A stretch of DNA of 54,963 nt, from the NCBI RefSeq assembly GCF_000485595.1, contig NW_014577893.1:6393-61355 (forward strand), in the 5' to 3' direction. Shown here in pieces: positions 46,131 to 54,963 of this stretch. The DNA is from Priapulus caudatus. Lineage: Eukaryota > Priapulida > Priapulimorpha > Priapulimorphida > Priapulidae. The position numbers were made by a program, and so were the translations under genes. The notes under the pieces are model-generated. The model saw only the letters and a list, made by a program, of their open reading frames with translations, searched no databases and was not told the DNA's origin. Numbering within the stretch: the stretch's first letter is position 1; the number at the start of each line of letters is the position of its first letter.

Positions 46131-46360
46131 TACTTAATCAACCTGCTGAATAAACCTGCTTATCCAACGTGTCGTATACACTTGCTTAGCGAAGCTTTCT
46201 AATCAACCTGTTTAATCAACCTGCTCAACAACCCCGCTTAATAAACCTGCCTAACGAAGCTGCTGAATAAGCCTGCTTGATTAATATACCTGCCTGATCC
46301 GATACATCTACATGCTAGAATGATACATATGATGCCTAATAAAACCTGCCTAATACACGT
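46128..46360 (+). repeat. Degenerate AATAAACCTGCTT repeat, copy 2
   Basis: Cleaner copy of 41125-41355: repeated AATAAACCTGC / AATCAACCTGC units about 14 bp apart, 350 bases upstream of the intact GPCR. Confidence 0.7.
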
Positions 46361-47039
46361 GCTTATTAAACCCATATGCCATATAAATAGATTTTATGAT
46401 GATGAATAAACCTATATTGTTTTGATAGCTCACGCTTCACGGTTACATCGTAGCGAGTTCATTTCGTGCTTGCCTTCCACTCAAAAACTGCGTTAAACTG
46501 CAAAATGCGTTTTTATTCGTGAGTAACTGATTCGCCAATACGCTGTTGAGAAATTGTCATTCTCAGCTCGTCGACACTAGCAGTGCTGTTCCTTGTCTCC
46601 CTGAAGCTGCATGGTTTAAAGCTAATCCGATACTGCGATAGATGCTTCACTCTGATGCTCACATCCATTACACAGACGATATCCTGGATTCATGACAGCC
46701 AATCATCGAACGGATTTATCGTACGTGACCACACGGCCGTCAACACTCCGAGCGGGAAGGTATAACTGGCACACACACAGCCAGAGAGAGAGAGAGAGAG
46801 ACGCACAGGCAAGCTATTTCACGTTCAGTGCACTAACGCGTCTACGGCTATATCACAGCGGTTACTCGCTCCTTCACGCAGTTAATTCTGCGCGCATGCG
46901 CACATGACTAAGCTAGTAGGCACGACTGTCACGATCATTCATCTGATAGAGGCCGCATGTAATGTAGCAGGTCTCTCCAAATACCGTCATTACAATCATT
47001 ACCCAGCAGGTGGGGGAGCGCAGAGGGAGTTCCGTTACA

Positions 47040-47106
47040 ACAATATATATATATACTATATATATATTATATATATATTATATGTATTATATAGTGTGTG
47101 TATGCC

Positions 47107-47166
<60 letters not shown>

Positions 47167-47175
47167 GTGTGTGTA

Positions 47176-47217
<42 letters not shown>

Positions 47218-47265
47218 GTATATATAATGTGTGTGTATCTATATATATATATATACATATAACTA
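47040..47265. repeat. (TA)n microsatellite
   Basis: Long TA runs with TGTGTGTATC interruptions; the matching region at 42085-42205 ends in a gap. Confidence 0.95.
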
Positions 47266-47570
47266 TATGGCGATTCATGGTGCCCTGTCACCTATAACGA
47301 CAAGATGATCGATGGGCGAAAGGATTATATATAGTAATGAGACGCAGAGAGAAAGCAGGGAATCTCACGGAGAAGCGGATGTGATCTGACGGGTGAGACG
47401 GTGGAGAGGTCAGCAGTGAACCATCGTCAGGTCAGCATCCCGTTACAGAGACACACGGCTGTACAGTCGGCGGAAGGATGAGTCCGGGAGCGTAGCATCC
47501 GTTCGCTCATTCGCCCACAATTATCGTCTAACGATGGGGATCGTCAAGAGCATATTATTGCTATAGCGAG

Positions 47571-48036
47571 TAAGCCTAGCGCACACACCCGAGCAAAACG
47601 GGAAATTTCGTTTTCCAGCGTTTCGCGTTCTGCTCGGCGAGCAAGCGCACACACGCCACCCGACACCACCCGACACAGCACACAGCTGAGCAAAACATAC
47701 AGAAACACTGCGTACAGCGCCGCTGTCACATGATATCAAAAATAGCCATCCAATGGACATCCAATTTTGTGTGTCATGTGATATTTTTAAGGATATTGAT
47801 TGGAGACCGTCTGTGTCGTTTCGCTGTGTAGCAGAACAATTGACGCACACACCCGAGCAAAACGTACGCTCAGGCGAAAACACGCTCCGCGAATCAAACA
47901 TTGCTTGTTCAGCGAAACACGCTCAGCTGAGCAATGTTTTTTTGTATCGGGAATCCGCACACAGCCACGAACATCGCGCAAAACACGTTTTGCTCCACGT
48001 TCAGGTGTTTTGCTCGAGTGTGTGCGTTATGCTTTA
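47571..48036. mobile_element. TIR element with repeated GAGCAAAAC motifs
   Basis: The left end TAGCGCACACACCCGAGCAA then AAC (47577-47599) mirrors the right end GTTTTGCTCGAGTGTGTGCG then TTA (48007-48029), 21 of 23 matching. The same motif recurs in direct orientation near 47842-47861. GAGCAAAAC or its complement occurs at about five places near the ends, like subterminal transposase-binding sites in hAT-type elements. No transposase frame; superfamily undecided. Confidence 0.7.
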
Positions 48037-50160
48037 GCAAGGCGTGCCGAAAGAGTCAAGGCTCGAGGCGGCTCTACGCGACCCCGTATATATAACTACG
48101 CAGGAATCTCCGTCGCTGCTCACGGATAAATTCATCAACACGTTTCTCGGAATCAGTTCTCGTCGTGTCTTTCGCTTTTGTTCATTAATCCGCTCAATGA
48201 AGCGCTGAATGGTGTCAAAACAAGCGTATAGTCTCGCCAACTGGCCCGTCCTCGTCTGCTGCCGTAACCGTCTGTTAACGTTAACCGTCGTCTGAGAGAC
48301 AGACAGAAGCCTAGTCACCAGTAAAGGACAAGACGTTACACTACTGTATATATATATATATATATATTCCAATGTCTGCTGAATTGCCTGATGAAGAGAC
48401 CTACATACGAGAAAGCTCGCGTATATTAAAACTTAAACACCCTTAACCTATTATTTGAATTTGTTTTATACTGCTATGTCGTGCGGCAGTTAGCTCGCGG
48501 TAGAAATTTTCCGGGCTGAAATTGGCTTACTGCTGTCGGGACTGCAAAGTCATCTAGCACGAGTGCTGTGTTCAGTCTTAATGACGTACAAGGTTTGAAG
48601 GCATGTTCGCAGTTGAGCAAACATTAGAAAAAAATTCACCCAAGGTGGCTTAGCAGTTCTAACGAATTTAAAGCTATAAACCTTTTCCCGCGCAACCACA
48701 ATCCAAATAATTTAAACTAATTTTAAATTAATTTTATGTCGGTAACAAACCTGCATAACGCCCAAGACCGATGTAAATACTAAACAATTGACTTAGTTGA
48801 ACATAGTTGAATACTAAATCGCTGAGAGAAATCCTATTATTACTTGAAGGAAAAACTTGGGGACTAACGTGAGTGCTCTGAATAGTCGAATTCGATTATC
48901 AGACAACAACCCAATTGAATTCGTGCGGGGGGCAGTTAATATACGCCTCTCGGGAAGTAGTGGAAAATACAGAGTGTTCTTGCTTCAGCTCACAGGCACT
49001 TGAAGCGTTTCAATAAAATATAATGCTAACTAAATACGAAATCTATTTACTACCAAATTCGGACAGTAGCCTCTAGGATTTTACTGCATACAACTGTACT
49101 TACTGTATAACAAATCGTCTACCCACATGTATTTGTCACCAGATACTTACTTATAGTTTACACATCAACGCTACGATTTAGACGCGCCATGACCCGCGAC
49201 GTGCTGCCCTGAAAAGTTGCGTATTGCATTTTATTTTGCAGCGTAACATGACCGAGGGCTATCACAAAGATGCAAATATGTATACCTAATGCTATTTAAC
49301 GAACGATATTCTATTTAGGCAAATTTATCATATTATAACTGATATATGTCTTATTTTAGAAATATTACGAATCGTTTTGCTTGTATGAATAAATAAAGAA
49401 ATACCTCCGTCTTGTGCCCTTGGCTGGAAGTGGTTGCGCAATTCTAGCATCGTGCGCTTTGAGTGGCGCCAACCGTCGTTGTATATCAACTGTAGTCGTT
49501 AGCTTGTTAAACGATTTTTTAAAATTTCTAATGGTGATTGATCATGAATTTTTATGTTAGCGCAATTGATAACCTAAATAGCTGAAATAACTAGAACTAG
49601 AGAGGCATACTGTTACTTTTATGTTTCATATCTCTCTTTCATCTATTATTTGCTCGACATTTCTGTAAATTCGTCAATCCTAGTCCAACATTAGCTGCGG
49701 GCATTGCTCTCGGATCCATAATATTATATTATTAGTGTAAGCGGCACAGTGCACGCGCGAGAGCTATGGCACCGGGCGGTTATAGTGGTTGGACGGTAGG
49801 ACTAGGATTTGACGGAAGTTTACAGGAAACTGTGGAATAATAGAGAGCCTCATAGAATGAGAGGAGTTGAAACATTAGAAATTTAGGTAGTAATATGATT
49901 TCGTTTTAGTATACGCATTATATTTTATTAAAACGCTTTCAAGTGCTGTGCTTCAAGACTAGACCTCTAAAGGGATTTCAATTCAATCAGAATTTGCACT
50001 AGTGACCTAAAGTAAAGCCGTGAAACGGTGCATGCATGCTAACCAAAGATGATAGAAAGAAATCAATATACTTCGTCTGTATGCCCTCATACGTTTTGCA
50101 TGCAAATAGTCGCTCGATAATTTCATCGCACGACGTGTAATGTTGCTCGAAAAACACGTG
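48037..50160. other. Intergenic AT-rich stretch
   Basis: Apart from (TA)n at 48345-48367 and the ribozyme-like core at 48388-48414, I see no gene or repeat. The frame at 48034-48372 has no recognised domain. Confidence 0.45.
48388..48414 (+). ncRNA. Hammerhead-ribozyme-like core (weak candidate)
   Basis: CTGATGA at 48388-48394 is followed 16 bases later by GAAA at 48411-48414, the order of the hammerhead catalytic core, and then GCTCG. Penelope-like retroelements carry such cores. The sequence between them does not form a convincing stem II, so this is probably a degraded element tail or chance. Confidence 0.2.
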
Positions 50161-50207
50161 ATGCTGTCAGAGCGGACGAGGCGTGACAGCTCATCGATGA
50201 GGAGAAC

Positions 50208-50228
50208 CGCCGCCGCCGCCGCCGCACG
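50208..50228. repeat. (CCG)n short repeat
   Basis: Seven CCG triplets. Confidence 0.9.
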
Positions 50229-50409
50229 CCATAACTGGTGCGCGGTGCGAAAGCTGCATCTTACTGACACGCGCGGCTGAGCCGAGTCTTTCTCTCTCCC
50301 AGAATAACGCGCAGCAGCCGCCAGCCGAATGCACGATGGACATTTCAGACGAAATATAGGCAGCAGATAGGGAGGTGCGTAGAAGAATCGTCTTCTTCCT
50401 CCCAGTAGA

Positions 50410-50585
50410 AAAGCACCCCGCACCACGCCACCACACTGCACCGCCCACAACAACACACAAACAACACAACCCAACACAGACACACACACACAACACCCAC
50501 GACGCGCACACAGCGAACGCACACGGCACGCACGCACGCACGACGCACGGCACCCACACACACACACAATATTGCACAACGCACA
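50410..50585. repeat. CA-rich imperfect microsatellite
   Basis: CACAACACAC and CACGCACGCA units before block S copy 1. The long Cys-Val frames on the reverse strand are artefacts. Confidence 0.85.
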
Positions 50586-50589
50586 CGGC

Positions 50590-51480
50590 GCACGGCCGAT
50601 AGCTCACGGTCTGGCGGGCCACGACTGCCGCGCCCTGCTGCTGTATCGGTGGTACGGCTTGTTAATGCTGCTGCTGGTGGTGGTATGCTTTTACTGCTGC
50701 TCTGATGGTTGTATATGGCTTGATGTTCTATTGATCTGGTGCCTCACCCGTCATTATGTTACCGCACATCACAAAGAGTCCTCATCGAGTTACTCGCACG
50801 AGAGAATTCCGAAGACGCGCGAAAGCGGAAGCGAAGGATCAGCGGAGTGACGCGTATCCGGCAGGCTACCATCGCCGTGAATAATGAGAGCGCGCCGCAT
50901 TGATCTGTCAGCGCGCCGAAACCGACAGGGGCGCTGTAGGTCAGGCTCGCAATATGGAGACGAATATTCAGATATTTATAAAGATATTTCGTTGGGACGG
51001 CGACATGGGCTTGGACAAGTTACTCGCCCCGGATTGTCAATGAACTGTGATGTTTACGCTCGCTATCCCTCTTCTTCGCTGCTGCGACCTTCCAGCTCTT
51101 ATATATATAAATGACAGTGTATGGGGGACGTGGTCTGAGGAGGGCGTTCTTATATTCAACTCAGTGGGTATCCAGCTAGGGCGCGTGCGTCAGCCCCCCC
51201 CGTTTGCAAACCCAGAAAAAATAATGAAAAGTGTTTTAAAATCCTAAATTGTAGGATTGAGTTAGGGTTGAGATAGTGTCATCAGACATCAGATATGGCC
51301 ACATATTCCTCAGATTGCAGGAAAATGGTTTAAATATTTCAAATTCAGCGAGACATGCCAGACCCCTAGCGTGGAAGTTGCCCGCGTTCGGCTACAGTGT
51401 AGTCTTACGCCCCCCCCCTGTTCATCCATTTCTGGATACGCCACTGGCATCACGCCTTGACTATTATAGCCAGGGGGACG
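50590..51480 (+). repeat. Duplicated block S, copy 1
   Basis: Matches 53190-54115: CTCACGGTCTGGC, CTG/TGG triplets, CATCACAAAGA, TTGATCTGTCAGCGCGC, ATTTATAAA then GATATTTCGTTGGGACG, a hAT-like MITE and the 34-bp repeat. It contains a TGCTGCTGCTGGTGGTGG triplet stretch near 50665-50685. Confidence 0.85.
51162..51446. mobile_element. hAT-like MITE, copy 1
   Basis: Ends CAGTGGGTATCCAG and CTGGATACGCCACTG form the CAGTGGCGTATCCAG inverted repeat typical of hAT-derived non-autonomous elements. C-runs lie just inside both ends. No matching 8-bp target duplication was seen, so the insertion may be old. Confidence 0.75.
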
Positions 51481-51975
51481 TGCATACGTTATAGTCTACT
51501 AGGGGGGAGTGTTACGTATTTCTACTAGTTACTAGGGGACGTGTCATACGTCTATATGTCTATAGGGGGACCGTGTATACGGTCATATTACGTCCTCTAG
51601 GGGGACTGTCATACGTCTACTACGGTTACTTAGGGGGGGACGTGTCATAGTTCTACGTCTACTATGGGGGGAGTTATAGGTCTAGTTACGTCTATAAGGG
51701 GGGATGTGTATCGTCTATTACGTCTTATAGGGGGACGGCTCATACGTCTACTAGGGGGGACCGTTCAGTACGTCTATGGTCACTTAGCGTGGACGTGCTC
51801 ATACGTGCATACTACGTCTAACTTAGGGGGGACGTGTCATACGTCTATTGCGTCTACTAGGGGGACGTGTCATACGTCTACTACGTCTACTAGGGGGGAC
51901 GTGTCATACGTCTACTACGTCTACTAGGGGGGACGTGTCATACGTCTACTACGTCTACTAGGGGGGACGTGTCAT
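51468..51975 (+). repeat. 34-bp minisatellite, array 1
   Basis: The unit is GGGGGGACGTGTCATACGTC then TACTACGTCTACTA, 34 bp. The last four or five units (51835-51975) are nearly identical; earlier ones carry many small indels. Thr-Ser-Tyr frames through it are artefacts. Confidence 0.9.
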
Positions 51976-52760
51976 CTCTATATCTGCTGATGAAACAAAT
52001 ATGAAGACTATATAGTGTCATCAAGCTCAGACTATTGAGCTAAGTAGTTGAATACGCAAGCATGGCATGGTGACGTATATAACAGAGACCTTTTCATATA
52101 TAGCACAGATACCATGACAAATGTATTTATCATAGCTAGAGTATACAGGGACACTTACTGCGTAGACTGGCGTCTGACCTGTTGGTTTCCAATAAAATTC
52201 TAGGGATGTGCTGACCCAGGAGGCCCATCAGATAAATAACCATAGGGCTATAAGATTCACGCTTAATCTATAGTTCGGGTTATTGCCTTGTTTATGGTTA
52301 AGATCATGATTAAGGGCTCGAATTAGGGTTATGGTTGAGATAATAGATATGTTATTGCTTTGTCCAGAGTTTAGGTTCAGATTCCAACATAACAATATAT
52401 CGACATGTTTTGAACCTCATGGGTAATTGCTCTACTCCAGTTACGCGCGCTAACCGAAACACATGCAGTAGTTACCGTTCTTTTAGACCGTATTAAAATG
52501 ATTTCTAGTTCACGATTAAATTACTGGGCGCAATAGCATAGATATCGATCGAACAGAACGGAGAAAATTTTCCACCTTTTTGCTGCAAACAGGCGAGACA
52601 GTCGTATAACCCGTAATCACCGGAGTAAAAGAAACACATAATTTTCTAAGAAAAACAAGTTAAAGTAAATTAGTCGACATGGCGCTGACGAGTTGGTTGC
52701 AAAGGAAAAAGTAAACGACTTACTTTCTCCGCGTGGAATTCTCCGCGCTCAGTGTTCTAT
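51976..52760. other. Unique AT-rich stretch between the S copies
   Basis: GGGTTA-type words near 52275-52345 are scattered and do not form an array. No gene. Confidence 0.45.
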
Positions 52761-53008
52761 TCCCACCCACACACACGAATGCACGCACGCACATACGCCT
52801 ACACGCACGCACGCACACGTGTGTGCGTAGTGATATACAGTACATGTTATCTCGTAGTGACCGAATAACAATAATATTAGTATCCACGACAAGCTAATAG
52901 TAATATATGACGTCTATACACACGCGCGCGTACATAGACACACGCGCGCGCACGCGTGCACGCACACACACATACATACACACACATACGTACACACACA
53001 TAATCACA

Positions 53009-53061
<53 letters not shown>

Positions 53062-53190
53062 ACGGACAGACGGACAGACACACGCACATGCACGCACACG
53101 CGCGCGCGCACGCACGCACGCACACACCCACGCACGCACACACACACACACACACACACACATGTGCACACACGCACACGCGCACGCACG
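52761..53190. repeat. (CACG)n / (CA)n microsatellite cluster
   Basis: Two CA/CG-rich tracts (about 52765-52820 and 52918-53190) with GACGGACAGACGGACA in the second. Precedes block S copy 2, as 50410-50585 precedes copy 1. Confidence 0.9.
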
Positions 53191-54115
53191 ATAGCCTCAC
53201 GGTCTGGCCGGAGCAGCGAACCTGCCGCCGCTCCTGCTGCTGATATGGTGGTACGGCTGTTACTGCTGCTGCTGGTGGTGGTACTGCTGTTACTGCTGCT
53301 GCTGATGGTTGTATACTGCTGATGCTTCTACGTGATGCTGGCTGGCTACACCCGTCATTAATGATTACCGCACATCACAAAGAAGTCCTCATCGAGTTAC
53401 TCGCGAGAGAAATTCGCGGAGACGCGCGAAAAGCGGAAGCAGTGATCAGCGGAAGTGACGCGTCTCGGCAGGCGACATCGCGTGAATAGAGAGCGCGCCG
53501 CCATTGATCTGTCAGCGCGCGAAAACCGCACAGGGGACGCTGTAGTCAGGCTCGCAATATGCACGAACGTATTCAGATATTTATAAAAAGATATTTCGTT
53601 GGGACGCACAATGGCTTGGACAAAGTTACTCGCGATTGTCAATGAACTGTGATGTTTACCGCTCTCTCTCCCCCTCTCTCTTCCGCTTTCTCGCACCTTC
53701 CAGCTCCTTATATATAGTAACATGACCGTGTATGGCGGGACGTGGGTCTGGAGGGGTCCTTACTATATCACTCAGTGGCGTATCCAGCATAGGGCGGAGC
53801 CGGCGTACGCCCCCCCCCCCGTTTGCAAACCCAGAAAAAAAAATAATGAAAAGTGTTTTAAATCCTAAATTGTAGGATTGAGTCTAGGGTTGAGATAGTG
53901 TCATCAGACATCAGAATATGGCCCACAGTATTCCTCAGATTGCAGGAAAATGGTTTAAATATTTCAAAATTTCCAGGGAGAGCATGCCCCCAGACCCCCC
54001 TAGCGCTGGCGTGCCCGCGTTCGGCATCCCAGGTACGTCATTACGCCCCCCCCCCTGTTCATCCATTTCTGGATACGCCACTGTCACTCACGGCCTTGCT
54101 ATTATAAGCCCACGG
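53190..54115 (+). repeat. Duplicated block S, copy 2
   Basis: See 50590-51480. The triplet region (53225-53325) is longer here, with several CTGCTGCTG runs. Confidence 0.85.
53773..54083. mobile_element. hAT-like MITE, copy 2
   Basis: Perfect CAGTGGCGTATCCAG at the left and CTGGATACGCCACTG at the right. Same interior as copy 1 (GTTTGCAAACCCAG, AATCCTAAATTGTAGGATT). 311 bp. Confidence 0.8.
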
Positions 54116-54963
54116 GGGGACGTGTCATACGTCTACTACGGGGGGACGTGTCATACGTCTATGCCTAGCGGACTTGTCTACGGCTACGTCTACTAGGGGG
54201 GACGTGTCATACGCTCTACTACGTCTACTAGGGGGGACGTGTCATACGTCTACTTACGTCTACAGGGGACGTGTCATACGTCTACTACGTTACTAGGGGG
54301 GACGTGTCAATACGTCACTACGTCTACTACGAGGTGGACTGTGTCATACGTCTATTAACGTCTACTAGGGGGACATGTGTCATACGTCTATTACTCTACT
54401 AGCGGGGGACGTGTCATACGTCTAACTAGGGGGCGACGTGTCATACGTCTATTGCGTCTACTTAGGGGGGACGTGTCATACGTCTACTAACGTCTACTCA
54501 TGGGCGGACGTGTCATACGTCTACTACACGCGTATACTAGGGACGTGTTCTACGTCACTACGTCTACTAGGGGGGAGGTGTTATACGTCTACTACGTCTA
54601 CTAGGGGGGGACGTGTCAGTACGTCTACTACGTCTACATGGGGGACGTGTCATACTCTAGCTACGTCTACTAGGGGGACGTCGATCATACGGTTACTACG
54701 TCTACTAGGGGGGACGTTGTCATACGTCTAAACTACGTCTTACTAGGGGGGAGCGTGTCAACGTCTACACGATCTATCATCAGGGGGGAGGTGTTATACG
54801 TCTACTACGTCCACTAGGGGGCGACGTGTCATAACGTCTACCTACGTCCTACTAGGGGGACGTGTCATAACGTCTACTAGCGTCTACTAGGGGGACCGTG
54901 GTCATACGGGTCTACTTACTCCTACTAGGGGGACGTGTCATAACGTCTACTAGCGTCTACTAG
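54110..54963 (+). repeat. 34-bp minisatellite, array 2 (runs off the window)
   Basis: Same unit as 51468-51975; about 25 units with many small indels, continuing past the end of the window. Confidence 0.95.

Larger units (their letters stand above)
43510..47045. repeat. Duplicated block P, copy 2 (contains intact GPCR)
   Basis: See copy 1 at 38380-42110. Here the GPCR frame is intact, so this is the better-resolved copy. Confidence 0.85.

Noticed and set aside
50007-50579. 190-codon minus-strand frame
   Set aside because: Its N-terminal half is Cys/Val translation of a CA microsatellite and the rest has no domain or splice signal.
1-54963. Bacterial operon, CRISPR array or defence system
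   Set aside because: Introns, microsatellites and MITEs show a eukaryotic nuclear genome; the direct repeats lack CRISPR spacing and no associated genes are present.

Overview
The window looks like the nuclear genome of a non-arthropod invertebrate, most likely marine and lophotrochozoan-like. The evidence is intron-containing genes with GT-AG junctions, short interstitial TTAGGG-type arrays (read as CCCTAA), very dense microsatellites, many terminal-inverted-repeat (TIR) elements and no bacterial gene organisation. The species assignment is inference. Three N gaps (16274-16298, 29667-29677, 42206-42230) and many single-base insertions in one member of each repeated pair suggest a long-read assembly that is only partly polished.

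Three protein genes can be supported. (1) Plus strand, 1142-18414: an eight-exon homologue of vertebrate KIAA0513. All junction phases fit and the joined reading frame is about 395 residues. Intron 6 is about 13.8 kb and holds two REP-A repeats, a pogo/Tigger-like MITE, about 8.7 kb of a degenerate ~50-bp GT-rich satellite and one assembly gap. (2) Minus strand, about 27491-24289: a TMEM143 homologue (DUF3754 family). Four clean 3' exons join in phase, one upstream exon is broken by small indels, and no N-terminal exons were found. (3) Minus strand, 45779-44778: an intact intronless rhodopsin-class GPCR of 333 residues. An indel-riddled copy lies at 40752-39702, inside a duplicated block of about 3.7 kb.

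The rest is repeats. 1-1100 and 2.0-2.4 kb hold MITE-like elements with telomere-like arrays inside them. 19.1-22.8 kb is a nested complex bounded by 91-bp inverted repeats. It contains REP-A, a MITE with another element inside it, and a 1.17-kb long-TIR element that recurs at 34.16-35.35 kb. 28.25-29.34 kb is a GA-only tract. 30.5-31.8 kb and 42.3-43.4 kb are copies of each other, as are 38.4-42.1 and 43.5-47.05 kb, 35.5-35.8 and 37.2-37.5 kb, and 50.6-51.5 and 53.2-54.1 kb. 47.57-48.04 kb is a separate TIR element with repeated subterminal motifs. The end of the window is a 34-bp tandem repeat that runs off the edge.

The three genes show no functional link. No operon, CRISPR array, rRNA or tRNA gene was found. 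The most unusual features are the nested or telomere-array-carrying non-autonomous elements, a perfect 46-bp palindrome whose arm recurs 41 kb away, mobile repeats carrying AGGTCA half-site clusters, and the duplicated GPCR block.
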